The notes under the pieces are model-generated. The model was not told the origin of the DNA. It made no database searches and saw only the letters and a list, made by a program, of their open reading frames with translations. A stretch of DNA of 64,000 bases from Arenibacter arenosicollis (lineage in GTDB: Bacteria > Bacteroidota > Bacteroidia > Flavobacteriales > Flavobacteriaceae), in the NCBI RefSeq assembly GCF_014397245.1, contig NZ_JACLHY010000006.1, positions 124,001 through 188,000 of the forward strand, given 5' to 3'. Position 1 is the first letter of the stretch, and each line of letters starts with the position of its first letter. Shown here piece by piece: positions 1-8,829 of the stretch. The translations under genes and the position numbers were made by a program.

Positions 1-607
1 TCCTTAAAGCCAACCTACGCAACAAACGCTGTCGCTGCTCTTCTTTGGACAAATGAAGAAAAAATTTAAAAATGATAGTTCCGTTTTCTTCAATGTGGCG
101 CTCAAAATTATTTATTTGTTCAAAACGCTTGTCCCAAAAATTTTGGTCTATGTCCGACACATTGTGGATTCCAGGGATATGCTCGTTCAAAATATATTCT
201 GGATGCACCCTAGTCACCAAAACGTTCTCGTAATGTGTCCGATTAAAAACCCCAAATTTTCCCTTGGCCGGAAGGGCAATGTAGTGTCGCCAAATATAAT
301 CGTGCTTTAATTCCAATTCTGTTGGCACCTTAAAACTATGAACCACCACTCCCCTTGCATTAAAATCTTTGAACACCTCCCTAATTAGGCTGTCCTTCCC
401 TGCTGTATCCGTACCCTGTAAACAAATTAGTACGCTGTATTTGCCATGGGCATACATTGTGTCCTGAAACTCTCCCAGCTCAATCCTAATATTTTCCAAT
501 GCCCTCCGCAATTTTTTATCTGACGAGTCTAAATCTTCCCTAGTATCTAAATTCACCAATTCAATTTCGCTATCAACCCTATAAGCATCTACCTCTATAT
601 TTTTCAT
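1..607 (-). CDS. PPK2-family polyphosphate kinase (3' end outside window)
   Basis: The first 202 residues of a protein read on the minus strand from the ATG at 605-607; the C-terminal part lies beyond the left edge. It carries a PPK2 Walker A loop, GTDTAGKDS, at about residues 65-73, followed by LIREVFKDF, and IWRHYIALPAKGKFGVFNRTHY, typical of PPK2 enzymes that move phosphate between polyphosphate and nucleotides in the cytoplasm. The direction of the reaction and nucleotide preference (class I, II or III) cannot be judged from this part. The family call is firm; gene end is unknown. Confidence 0.9.
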   Translation of the reverse strand, partial: MKNIEVDAYRVDSEIELVNLDTREDLDSSDKKLRRALENIRIELGEFQDTMYAHGKYSVLICLQGTDTAGKDSLIREVFKDFNARGVVVHSFKVPTELELKHDYIWRHYIALPAKGKFGVFNRTHYENVLVTRVHPEYILNEHIPGIHNVSDIDQNFWDKRFEQINNFERHIEENGTIIFKFFLHLSKEEQRQRLLRRLALR

Positions 608-1023
608 GGATAATGTTTAGTGCTCACATTAAGAGCAATTAGAAACAAAAAATATAGGAAATTATTCAAATTACCTAAAAGTTAAAGCTTCAATTTTTAA
701 AGAAACCTAATTTCCATAATATTTGAAACAAATATGATGACCGGCTAAAACATCAATGCAATCGAAAGCTATCCATATGGACCTAAAATTCAAGGAATTA
801 CTTTACATTATTAATAGACTATTGAAGACAGATTAGGGATTTTATCGATTCACCATCGGGAAAACATGAAAAAAAAATCACCATATATCCGAAGAAAGCT
901 TCAGTTCGTCTAAAAATAAAATCAACTCCTGTACTTCGTCGAAAAAACATGGAAAAATAAAGTCGTAGGATTACCTTTACAAGGTTATATTTCCCAGTAT
1001 AACAAGAAACTAAAACCTACTTT
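608..1023. other. Divergent intergenic region with little recognisable content
   Basis: This AT-rich stretch separates the leftward PPK2 gene from a rightward small secreted protein gene. The only signal I can point to is TATATTTC at 986-993, one base off the Bacteroidota -7 box TAnnTTTG and 30 bases before the ATG at 1024. Short open frames here have no ribosome site or family resemblance. I see no repeat or RNA gene. Confidence 0.4.
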
Positions 1024-1713
1024 ATGAGACTTTCCGTTATAGCTGTTTGTTCTTTTGCAATGCTTACTTTCTCCTCATTTAAGAATAACAAAGCCTGTGA
1101 ATATGCCGGTTCCAATATTGGCTACATTCAATCACAAACTGAAAAGGCAATAGCCACCGAAGACATTAATATGTCCAAATATTTTGCTTATAAGGCATTG
1201 AATGCCATAGTGAAATCCAAGTCCCAATTGGAAGATTGCGGCTGTGATCATGCTATTGAGCTGATCCATGAGAGTTCTGTTAATTTAACCAATGCCACCA
1301 AGGCCACTTCCTTACCAAGTGCCAAAATATTACTTAAAAAGGCATTGGACAAGGCCTCTGGAAGTTTAGAAGCCCTGGACGAACACGACTCCCATGATAG
1401 TAGGTATAACAATGATGTTTTGGCCATGAATACCAAGACTTCAATAGCAGAAAAGAAATCCCAACAACCTCTGGACAATAAAACTCTTGAAAACAAAGTG
1501 GACATCGCTTTGGAAAAGTTCAAAGTATCCTTGGACAAGGTGGTGGAATCCGTGGATTGTAAAGAAGCCTTGGCGTTTACACAAAACGTTTATAATATTT
1601 GTGAACAGCAACTTTTGAAACCGAACCTTTCCGAAGGCAAAAAATACTATAATCTAAAAACCAAGGAAATTGCAGCCAAGGCCCTTGAGAGGCTTGGTGA
1701 CTGCAAAAATTAG
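1024..1713 (+). CDS. Secreted helical protein of unknown function
   Basis: The protein has 229 residues. A hydrophobic N-terminus (about residues 3-19) looks like a signal peptide, so it is probably exported to the periplasm. The rest is rich in Ala, Lys, Glu and Ser and looks helical, with two related-looking segments built around conserved Cys (CEYAGSNIGYIQSQTEKA near 25-42 and CKEALAFTQNVYNICEQQ near 179-196) that could be two copies of one helical unit. I do not recognise a named domain. It stands alone, convergent with the response regulator at 1893-3056. Function unknown. Confidence 0.75.
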   Translation: MRLSVIAVCSFAMLTFSSFKNNKACEYAGSNIGYIQSQTEKAIATEDINMSKYFAYKALNAIVKSKSQLEDCGCDHAIELIHESSVNLTNATKATSLPSAKILLKKALDKASGSLEALDEHDSHDSRYNNDVLAMNTKTSIAEKKSQQPLDNKTLENKVDIALEKFKVSLDKVVESVDCKEALAFTQNVYNICEQQLLKPNLSEGKKYYNLKTKEIAAKALERLGDCKN

Positions 1714-1892
1714 CAACTGTCCCTAAGCATTGGGCATAAGGCATTCCCGAAACTTAATCTGGGCAAACCCATATTGCAAAGCATAGTAGTATCAACACAT
1801 GGTTATCTCCGGCAAGCTTTCATTCTTGAACTATAATTCAACTCTAAACTCCATAAACGTAAAGGGTGAATTAAGTTTCCAAATAACACTAC

Positions 1893-3056
1893 CTATTTAC
1901 TCGCAAACAACTTTACGTCTTCTTCGGTTACTTCGTTTCCTCCAAGAATTATAAGTCGTTCCACAACATTCCTCAATTCGCGAATATTTCCCGTCCAATC
2001 ATACCCCTTTAACAAGGAAACAGCCTTTGATGAAAATGCTTTAGGTGCGCTTCCGTGTTCCGAGGCAATTTTTTCGGAAAAATGCTTTATAAGCAAGGGA
2101 ATATCGTCCCTCCTCTCGTTTAGAGCAGGAACCTTAATTAAAATCACTGCCAGTCTGTGGTATAAATCCTCACGGAACCTCCCGTCTTCTATTTCTTTCT
2201 TCAGGTTCTTATTGGTGGCGGCGACCACCCTAACATCTACCTTAATATCTTTATCGGAACCAACCCTACTTATTTTATTTTCTTGTAGTGCACGTAGTAC
2301 TTTTGCTTGTGCCGACAGGCTCATATCCCCAATCTCATCCAAAAATATGGTTCCATTATTGGCCGCTTCAAACTTACCGGCCCTATCCTTGACCGCCGAT
2401 GTAAAAGCTCCCTTAACATGCCCAAAAAGTTCACTTTCTATTAATTCGGATGGAATTGCCGCACAGTTTACCTCTATCAGAGGGTGGGCATTTCTCTCGC
2501 TTTTTTCATGGATCCAATGTGCAACTAGTTCCTTTCCAGTACCATTTGAGCCCGTAATGAGGACTCTGGCGTCTGTAGGAGCCACCTTCTCTATCATCTC
2601 CTTGATTACAGAGATTTCCTTGCTCTCCCCAATCATTTCATAGTTCTTACTGACCTTTTTCTTTAAGATCTTGTTTTCCACCACCAATTCCTTTCTATCC
2701 AAGGCATTGCGTACCGTAGTCAATAACCTATTTAAATCTGGTGGTTTGGAAATATAATCGAAGGCCCCAATCCTCATGGTGTTAACGGCGGTATCCAAAT
2801 CTCCATGTCCGGAAATCATGATAAAAGGAATTTCAGGTTTTATTTTGCGTACGGCTTCCAATACCTCAACACCATCCATTTTGGGCATTTTTATATCGCA
2901 TAAAACAAGGTCAAAATCATCTTTTTTTATGGTTTCCAACCCCATCAATCCATCTTCAGCCTCCTCTACTTTATAGTTTTCATTCTCTTCGGAAAGAATT
3001 TTTACCAAAACCCTTCTAATAGCCGATTCATCTTCAATAACTAATATTCTAGACAT
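1893..3056 (-). CDS. Sigma-54-type response regulator without a DNA-binding domain
   Basis: The protein has 387 residues. An N-terminal receiver domain has the acidic pair near 8-10, phosphoacceptor Asp54 (LVLCDIKMP) and Lys104. It is followed by an AAA+ sigma-54 activation domain with Walker A TGSNGTGKE near 168-176 and ELFGHVKGAFTSA near 209-221. The sigma-54 contact loop reads GAFTSA rather than the usual GAFTGA. The chain stops at LFASK, straight after the AAA+ lid (NIRELRNVVERLI), so the Fis-type helix-turn-helix of NtrC proteins is missing. I recall this short form as common in flavobacteria. It is the last gene of a five-gene operon, 11 bases after the DUF6268 gene. Target promoters and cognate kinase are not visible here. 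Confidence 0.93.
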   Translation of the reverse strand: MSRILVIEDESAIRRVLVKILSEENENYKVEEAEDGLMGLETIKKDDFDLVLCDIKMPKMDGVEVLEAVRKIKPEIPFIMISGHGDLDTAVNTMRIGAFDYISKPPDLNRLLTTVRNALDRKELVVENKILKKKVSKNYEMIGESKEISVIKEMIEKVAPTDARVLITGSNGTGKELVAHWIHEKSERNAHPLIEVNCAAIPSELIESELFGHVKGAFTSAVKDRAGKFEAANNGTIFLDEIGDMSLSAQAKVLRALQENKISRVGSDKDIKVDVRVVAATNKNLKKEIEDGRFREDLYHRLAVILIKVPALNERRDDIPLLIKHFSEKIASEHGSAPKAFSSKAVSLLKGYDWTGNIRELRNVVERLIILGGNEVTEEDVKLFASK

Positions 3057-3067
3057 AACTAAGTATT

Positions 3068-3946
3068 TTAAATTCCAATTCTAAAACCCGTTCTAAAATA
3101 GAAACTAGGTTGGTCGTTCAATGTAAAAATATTATTTCGATCATCATCCCTCAACACCCCTGCTTGAAACAAGGTATGTCCGGCATAACCGTAAAAGAAA
3201 ATATTTTTGGCTACAGCATATTGATACCCCAATGTAAACAAGGCAACAGAAGTTGAAATGGAAGAAGCGATCCCGGAATCCGAGCTAATCACCGTATTCT
3301 GTAAGTTTACATAATATCCGTCCACTATAAATTCTGTTTGAAGCATATGCTTGTCATTGAAAAAGTATTTCATTCCACTCTTGGGCGCACCAACAACATA
3401 TGCCCAATTGGGATGAAACCTCTTTTCAAAATAAACCAAAGGCAATGGTATTCTTACCGCCACCGTTGAATTATAGGCCACGCCCAATACCAATCGCGTT
3501 GGTTTTTCAATATTTGGCCTATCCCGTAATGCTCCAACGGTGACGTTCAAGGACACATCGCCATCACCTATATTGTTGGTCAATGTCGACGACAAACGGG
3601 GAGTAACCACTCCTACAAAGCGCCAGTCCTGGTTGTACTGCAATATGTAAGCCATGTTTAAATCGGCCACATGAAATGTTTCTGTTATTTCATCATCATA
3701 TGGTGCTCCACGATTAAGATCAAAGGCTATTCGATTGTACTCGGCCCCAACAATAATATTGTCGTTCTTACTCACTTTAATGGGCAAATTGGCTACTAAT
3801 TTTATTCGTGACAGTTTTGCTTCAGCAGTATTTCTGGGCATCAGCATATACTCCAACCTAAAAACATCAGGTGTCTGGGCAGGACAAAAATTCACCAATA
3901 AAAGGAATCCAAAGATGAATCCTAATTTTTCTATTTTAATTCCCAT
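3068..3946 (-). CDS. DUF6268-type outer-membrane beta-barrel protein
   Basis: About 292 residues with a signal peptide ending near FCPAQ, then alternating aromatic/polar strands (for example RFVGVVTPRLSSTL and FFYGYAGHTLFQAG) and a C-terminal FYFRTGFRIGI, the look of an outer-membrane barrel. I place it in the DUF6268 family from memory, without a search. I chose the ATG at 3946; a GTG nine bases upstream is also in frame. The start lies inside the 3' end of the MscS gene, so translation is probably coupled. Function unknown; envelope protein by context. Confidence 0.75.
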   Translation of the reverse strand: MGIKIEKLGFIFGFLLLVNFCPAQTPDVFRLEYMLMPRNTAEAKLSRIKLVANLPIKVSKNDNIIVGAEYNRIAFDLNRGAPYDDEITETFHVADLNMAYILQYNQDWRFVGVVTPRLSSTLTNNIGDGDVSLNVTVGALRDRPNIEKPTRLVLGVAYNSTVAVRIPLPLVYFEKRFHPNWAYVVGAPKSGMKYFFNDKHMLQTEFIVDGYYVNLQNTVISSDSGIASSISTSVALFTLGYQYAVAKNIFFYGYAGHTLFQAGVLRDDDRNNIFTLNDQPSFYFRTGFRIGI

Positions 3947-4832
3947 TCCCTGCACTATTTTTTTCTACCTGTGTTGTTTGCAAAGGACGGGATTGAAACA
4001 AATGAATATCCCTCTGTGGAAAGGGTATACTTATTTCGTGTTCCCTAAATTTGGCATCTATCCTATACCTCATAGCACTTTTAATTTTTGGATCTCCATA
4101 GCTGTCGTTAATGTAAAAATTAATGGAAAACAATAAGGCGGAATCCCCAAAATCCTCAAAGAGGACAAAAGGCTTTGGATTTTTTAATACCCCTTTTTGA
4201 TTACCGGCGATATTTTCCAATATTTTGGTCACCAAATTTACCTCGCTCCCATATGCCACCCCAATCTTAACGCTCTCCCTAGTGCTTTTATGATTTTGGG
4301 TATAATTATAAATACTATCTGTTAAAAATTGGTGATTAGGAATTATGATTACCTTGTCATCCCTGGTAAGTGCCCTGGTAGTCCTTAACCGTATTTCAAA
4401 AACCTGTCCTACTTTTTGATTTACCTCAACAATATCGCCCACACGTAGGGACTGATCCATAATAATCAAAATACCAGAAATGATATCCTGAAACAAATAT
4501 TGCAGGGCAAACCCCAAGCCCACAAATAGCGCTGCAGAGGCGGTCAACAGTACGGTTAGATTAACCCCAGAGGTATGCAGGACAACCAATACCACCATGA
4601 TGTAAAATAGATACCTCAAAAACCCAAAAATACTGATAAACTTATTCTTATCCTCCTCCGGCAACTTTGAGGTAACCAATCTATGGACCAGTTTCAAAGC
4701 GTAGGTTACCACTATTATAGAAATAATAATCGTTAAAAAGGTGCCTGCCGTAATAACTACCTTATCACCGTCCCATATTTTGTAGGCAAGGAAATCATTT
4801 AAGGACTTGACGATATTCTTTATTTCTTCCAT
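3936..4832 (-). CDS. Mechanosensitive ion channel, MscS family
   Basis: The 298-residue protein has three hydrophobic segments: about 24-45 (TFLTIIISIIVVTYAL), 70-85 and 90-110. The pore-lining helix and following beta domain are recognisable as GLGFALQYLFQDIISG and then LRVGDIVEVNQKVGQV. This is the size and layout of small-conductance tension-gated channels that release solutes on hypo-osmotic shock from the inner membrane. It follows the ABC permease by one base and overlaps the DUF6268 gene, so all are probably one transcript. Family call firm. Confidence 0.95.
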   Translation of the reverse strand: MEEIKNIVKSLNDFLAYKIWDGDKVVITAGTFLTIIISIIVVTYALKLVHRLVTSKLPEEDKNKFISIFGFLRYLFYIMVVLVVLHTSGVNLTVLLTASAALFVGLGFALQYLFQDIISGILIIMDQSLRVGDIVEVNQKVGQVFEIRLRTTRALTRDDKVIIIPNHQFLTDSIYNYTQNHKSTRESVKIGVAYGSEVNLVTKILENIAGNQKGVLKNPKPFVLFEDFGDSALLFSINFYINDSYGDPKIKSAMRYRIDAKFREHEISIPFPQRDIHLFQSRPLQTTQVEKNSAGNGN

Positions 4833-4833
4833 G

Positions 4834-6171
4834 CTAATATTTCAGCCATTTAAACAAATCCCTATAGGATGGCTTTTTCCCGTACATCAAAATCCCTACC
4901 CTATAAATTTTTGCCGCCAACCAAACAATTCCAATAAATGTAACTATCAATAAAAGAATAGACACCGCCACCTCCCAAATTGGCACACCACCTTCTCCAA
5001 TACCTCCCGGAAGTCTCATCAGCATTACAATAGGCGATGTTAGGGGAAATAAAGAGAATGCCACCGCTATTGGACCATGGGGGTTATTAAAAACAGAAAA
5101 GAAACCCACATAAATAGCTAACATTAAGGGGAGTATAATAGGGAAAATAAACTGTTGTGTATCAGTTTCATTATCTACGGCGGCCCCTATTGCCGCATAT
5201 ATTGAACTATAAATTAAATACCCCAATATAAAATAGATCAGAAAAAAACTAATAAGCATAACCCAAGGTATCCTAAAAAGTTCATTCGCATATAATTGTA
5301 TGGCTGAATCTGATGCCGCCATATACGCTGCTCCGCCAACCAAGCCAGGAGCATTGGACGCTCCTGAATTTAATCCGGACGGATCAATATCGAAAACCAG
5401 AATTAGCACTCCAAACATTAAAATGGCGGAAATGATCCAAATAGCAAATTGGGTGACCCCTGCCAAGGAAGTTCCTATAATTTTCCCCAACATAAGCTGA
5501 AAAGGCTTCACCGAAGAGATGATAACCTCTATTATCCTCGTTGTTTTTTCCTCGATCACACTACGCATAACAAATCCACCATATATAATGATGAACATCA
5601 TGATCAGATACCCAAATGCCCCACCTATAAAAGCTTTTATTTCGGTTATACCTTTCAGGTTCTGTTCCCCAGAAAAATTGGCCGTATTAATTTCAAAGTT
5701 ATTACCTACGCTTTCAAAATCGGATACAGAAACTCCTAATTCCTGTAATCTCCTCAATCTCAGACGATCTTCAAAGACATTTTCCAAATTGTCCAAAATA
5801 CTGGATCCCGGAGAATCCTTGGTATAAAAGATAGACCTACTAGCCACCTTTTCCAAATCCGGCTCGTCAGGGATATAAAGCAAACCATAAAACCCCATTT
5901 TCTGAATAGAATCTTTGGCAGCCTCCAAATCAATATCCCTCATCCTTACAAAGGAGGCACTTTCCGTACCCTGAAAATCCGTTGAAAAATAATTGCTCTC
6001 ATTTAAAACTGCAATAGTCCTTATTTCATTATCATTTATCTTGGTTAGATAAACAATAAGAACAACCATTCCCACCATAAGGATTGGACTCAAAAACGTC
6101 ATGACCACAAAGGATTTATTTCGAACCTTTGCTAAATACTCTCGTTTTATGATGAGTGATAACTTACCCAT
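4834..6171 (-). CDS. ABC transporter permease, NatB-like (ABC-2 type)
   Basis: The protein has 445 residues. It starts with the ABC-2 exporter signature REYLAKVRNKSFVVMTFLSP and a first membrane helix near 22-43. A large extracytoplasmic loop (about 45-180) follows, then five hydrophobic segments between about 185 and 430. The segment GFVMRSVIEEKTTRIIEVIISS is the typical coupling region of this family. Together with the ATPase encoded five bases upstream it should make an exporter. The family includes NatAB sodium exporters, but the substrate here cannot be inferred. Second gene of the operon running down to the response regulator. Confidence 0.92.
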   Translation of the reverse strand: MGKLSLIIKREYLAKVRNKSFVVMTFLSPILMVGMVVLIVYLTKINDNEIRTIAVLNESNYFSTDFQGTESASFVRMRDIDLEAAKDSIQKMGFYGLLYIPDEPDLEKVASRSIFYTKDSPGSSILDNLENVFEDRLRLRRLQELGVSVSDFESVGNNFEINTANFSGEQNLKGITEIKAFIGGAFGYLIMMFIIIYGGFVMRSVIEEKTTRIIEVIISSVKPFQLMLGKIIGTSLAGVTQFAIWIISAILMFGVLILVFDIDPSGLNSGASNAPGLVGGAAYMAASDSAIQLYANELFRIPWVMLISFFLIYFILGYLIYSSIYAAIGAAVDNETDTQQFIFPIILPLMLAIYVGFFSVFNNPHGPIAVAFSLFPLTSPIVMLMRLPGGIGEGGVPIWEVAVSILLLIVTFIGIVWLAAKIYRVGILMYGKKPSYRDLFKWLKY

Positions 6172-6176
6172 AAATA

Positions 6177-7100
6177 TTATTTAGTTTGAACGGTTCTAAT
6201 AAATATATCGTTGGCCGATGGAATTGTTTCAGTGAAATTATTAACATTTGCTTTGCCGGATAAATGGGAAAGAAAGGGGCCTGTATCATCCGAAGGCAAT
6301 TGAACCGTGAAATTTAACTGTATCCCTCCATCGACGTATTCCGAAGAAAGGATATTAAATTTATCTTTTAAGTCCGCCAATAGCCCATTGGCACTTTGCA
6401 CACCCAGTCCCACTTTATAAATATTGTTCTTATATGCTTTTTTTATATCGCTAAGCTTCCCATCCAATAGTTTTTCCGACTTGTGTATGAGCGCAATATA
6501 TTCACATAATTCCTCTACCGATTCCATTCTATGGGTAGAAAAGATAATGGTGGTGCCCTTATCCCTTAGTTCAAGAATTTCATCCTTAATAAGATTGGCA
6601 TTTATGGGATCGAACCCACTAAACGGTTCATCAAAAATCAAAAGCTTAGGCTCATGTAAAACCGTGACGATAAACTGGATCTTTTGAGCCATTCCCTTCG
6701 AAAGTTCCTGTATTTTCTTATTCCACCAATCCCCTATTTCCAAGCGATCGAACCAATATTTTAATCTGCTTTTTGCATCTGCCTTGGAAAGTCCTTTTAA
6801 TTGGGCAAGGTAAAGGGCCTGCTCCCCTACTTTCATACTTTTATAAAGTCCCCTTTCCTCAGGTAAATATCCAATCATGGATATGTGGTGGGGCTGTAAT
6901 GGCTTGCCATCAAAATAAATTTCCCCTTGATCCGGATAAATAATTTGATTAATTATCCGTATCAAAGTAGTCTTCCCCGCTCCGTTAGGACCTAACAGAC
7001 CATAAATACTGTTTTTGGGAATTTCCAACGAAACTTTGTTGAGAGCTATATGGTTCCCAAACTGCTTGGAAACCTCTTTAGCGACCAATATATTACTCAT
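6177..7100 (-). CDS. ABC transporter ATP-binding protein, NatA-like
   Basis: The protein has 307 residues. It shows Walker A GPNGAGKTT near 37-45, signature LSKGMAQK, Walker B LLIFDEPFSGFDP and the switch histidine in STHRMES. A C-terminal extension of about 85 residues resembles the DUF4162 domain found on NatA-type ATPases. It pairs with the permease just downstream. It is the first gene of the five-gene operon, and a perfect -7 box at 7115-7122 lies 15 bases before its ATG. Confidence 0.95.
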   Translation of the reverse strand: MSNILVAKEVSKQFGNHIALNKVSLEIPKNSIYGLLGPNGAGKTTLIRIINQIIYPDQGEIYFDGKPLQPHHISMIGYLPEERGLYKSMKVGEQALYLAQLKGLSKADAKSRLKYWFDRLEIGDWWNKKIQELSKGMAQKIQFIVTVLHEPKLLIFDEPFSGFDPINANLIKDEILELRDKGTTIIFSTHRMESVEELCEYIALIHKSEKLLDGKLSDIKKAYKNNIYKVGLGVQSANGLLADLKDKFNILSSEYVDGGIQLNFTVQLPSDDTGPFLSHLSGKANVNNFTETIPSANDIFIRTVQTK

Positions 7101-7114
7101 GTACGCAATTTCCT

Positions 7115-7122
7115 CAAAGATA
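7115..7122 (-). promoter_or_regulatory. -7 box of the ABC/MscS/response-regulator operon
   Basis: On the minus strand the bases read TATCTTTG, a full match to the Bacteroidota housekeeping -7 consensus TAnnTTTG, placed just upstream of the ATG at 7100. No convincing -33 element was found. Confidence 0.6.
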
Positions 7123-7335
7123 TATAATTGCCATGTAAGAGATAGGCTGGAATTTTATAAATTATTCCTTTTTAAGCTTTTTCACATAATTTAACTATGA
7201 TAATATTATGAGCTAAGGTTCAAGCGGAATTTTGGACAAATATCTATAGGAAAGAAAATAAATAAAGCTTTGAAAATCCTTATCTCCCCTAAAAATGGCT
7301 AACTATTCAATATTGCATTTAAAAAATATTAACCT

Positions 7336-7366
7336 AAAAATGGGGTTTCGGTAAAAAACTTCCCCT
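7336..7366. repeat. Remnant tail of a third copy of the 107-bp palindromic repeat
   Basis: The bases AAAAATGGGGTTTCGGTAA at 7336 onwards, followed by AAAACTTCCCC, resemble the tail of the second repeat unit (AAAAATGGGGTTGAACTAA at 7550 onwards, then AAAACAAAACCC). The head of this copy is not recognisable. Confidence 0.5.
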
Positions 7367-7378
7367 ATTTAATATTGA

Positions 7379-7472
7379 GATCCCGTCAAAGGGCGGGATT
7401 AGTTCAACCGTCCATCTTTAATTCGCTTCCCTGAAGCTCTTAAAGTCAGGGTTTCACTAATATAACCCACCC
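7379..7472. repeat. Palindromic intergenic repeat, unit 1
   Basis: This unit starts with a hairpin, ATCCCGTC / GGCGGGAT around a four-base loop (7380-7399). Then come TAGTTCAACC, a second small hairpin GCTTC/GAAGC (7425-7437) and CCCACCC at its end. It matches unit 2 with a period of 107 bp. Differences between units fall partly at paired positions, for example a G-T pair in the first stem becoming G-C in unit 2. It lies between the ABC operon and dnaJ, in no gene. Confidence 0.8.
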
Positions 7473-7485
7473 GGAATAACGTTAA

Positions 7486-7583
7486 GATCCCGCCAAGGGG
7501 CGGGATTAGTTCAACCATCCATGTTTATTCCGCTCCTTCAGAGCTTATAAAAATGGGGTTGAACTAAAAAACAAAACCCACCC
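7486..7583. repeat. Palindromic intergenic repeat, unit 2
   Basis: A perfect 8-bp hairpin ATCCCGCC / GGCGGGAT (7487-7506) is followed by TAGTTCAACC (7507-7516). Its exact inverse GGTTGAACTA lies at 7557-7566 and encloses an inner stem GCTC/GAGC (7532-7544). The unit can fold as one hairpin beside a long nested hairpin. Its end, CCCACCC, also forms one arm of the dnaJ terminator. Confidence 0.8.
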
Positions 7584-7602
7584 TTAACGAATCAAGGATG
7601 GG
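7565..7602 (-). terminator. Terminator of grpE-dnaJ
   Basis: Read on the minus strand, CCCATCCTT and AAGGGTGGG form a 9-bp stem (one G-T pair) followed by TTTTGTTTTTT. It lies about 95 bases after the dnaJ stop. Confidence 0.7.
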
Positions 7603-7695
7603 AAAAAAAATTGCTATGAAAAAGAAAATAATACTGGTTTCCCAATATTATCTCAAATATACGTTTTTTATTTAAAACCTAAATCGACGCGCCAC

Positions 7696-8820
7696 CTAGG
7701 AGAACATATCCTTAACCTTTTCAAAGAAAGACTTATCTGATTTCTCTGGTCTAGGCTCAAAATTCTCGTTATTCTGCATACGTTCAAAAAAGTCTTTTTG
7801 CTCTTTATTCAACTCCTTGGGCGTCCAGACATTTACATGAACCAGTAAATCCCCACTGCCATATCCATTAAGACTGGAAATACCTTTACCTCTTAATCTA
7901 AGGATTTTGCCGGATTGTATACCAGCCTCCAATTTGATTCTTACCTTACCACCTACGGCGTCAATCTCTTTTGAGGTTCCCAAAACGGCTTCGGAAATGC
8001 TGATATATAGATCGTAATGAAGATTATCCCCTTCCCTCTTTAACGTTTCATGCTCTTCGGTCTCGATTGCTACCAACAAATCTCCAGGAACTCCATTGCC
8101 TGGGGCATCGTTTCCTTTGTTTGGCACTTTTAATTGCATGCCATCCTCAACTCCCGCCGGAATGTTAATACTAACAGTTTCCTCAGCAACCTTTAATCCA
8201 TTGGCATCCGCATCGCTGGGTTTCTTATCGATCATTTGTCCACTACCTCCACAATTGCTACAGGTAGCTGCAGTCTGCATTCTACCTAAAATTGTATTGG
8301 TGATTTTAGTTACTTGGCCACGACCACCACAGGTACCGCAGGTCTGGTATGTTACACCATCTGCCTGAATTTTTCTTCTTACCTTAATTTTCTTTTCTAC
8401 ACCATTGGCAATTTCCTCCAAAGTCAGTTTAACCCTGATTCTCAAGTTACTTCCTTTAACACGTCGCTGACCGCCGCCTCCGCCAAATCCGGAAAAACCA
8501 CTAAAGCCACCACCGCCAAAGGCACCACCGAAAATATCCCCGAACTGACTAAAAATGTCATCCATGTTCATTCCGCCTCCGCCAAAACCACCGCCGCCTT
8601 CAAAGGCTGCATGTCCGTATTGGTCATAACGGGCTTTCTTATTGGGGTCACTTAGAACCTCATAAGCCTCTGCCGCTTTTTTAAACATTTCCTCAGCCTT
8701 AGCGTCACCTGGGTTTTTGTCAGGATGGTACTCGATTGCCTTTTTGCGATAAGCTTTCTTTACTTCAGCCGCTGTGGCATTTTTTCCAATGCCCAAGATG
8801 TCATAATAATCCTCCTTCAT
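7696..8820 (-). CDS. dnaJ: Chaperone DnaJ with a half-size zinc-finger region
   Basis: A 374-residue Hsp40 that delivers unfolded clients to DnaK and stimulates its ATPase. The J domain has HPD at 32-34. A Gly/Phe-rich linker (about 75-125) follows, then the client-binding beta domains. The cysteine-rich region contains only two CxxCxGxG motifs (CGTCGGRG and CSNCGGSG) where the E. coli protein has four, so one zinc site at most. I recall this as the usual flavobacterial form. The conserved C-terminus KSFFEKVKDMFS is present. It follows grpE by nine bases in one operon; dnaK is not in the window. Confidence 0.97.
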   Translation of the reverse strand: MKEDYYDILGIGKNATAAEVKKAYRKKAIEYHPDKNPGDAKAEEMFKKAAEAYEVLSDPNKKARYDQYGHAAFEGGGGFGGGGMNMDDIFSQFGDIFGGAFGGGGFSGFSGFGGGGGQRRVKGSNLRIRVKLTLEEIANGVEKKIKVRRKIQADGVTYQTCGTCGGRGQVTKITNTILGRMQTAATCSNCGGSGQMIDKKPSDADANGLKVAEETVSINIPAGVEDGMQLKVPNKGNDAPGNGVPGDLLVAIETEEHETLKREGDNLHYDLYISISEAVLGTSKEIDAVGGKVRIKLEAGIQSGKILRLRGKGISSLNGYGSGDLLVHVNVWTPKELNKEQKDFFERMQNNENFEPRPEKSDKSFFEKVKDMFS

Positions 8821-8829
8821 AAAATATTT

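Noticed and set aside
53-310. An 85-codon frame on the plus strand opposite PPK2
   Set aside because: It lies wholly antisense to a PPK2 gene with clear motifs and has no ribosome site.
2212-2643. A 143-codon frame opposite the response regulator
   Set aside because: It is a shadow of the conserved AAA+ region on the other strand.
7337-7370. A further copy of the nitrogen palindrome at GGGG..CCCC near 7.35 kb
   Set aside because: The arms are in the opposite order (GGGG first) and it belongs to the intergenic repeat.
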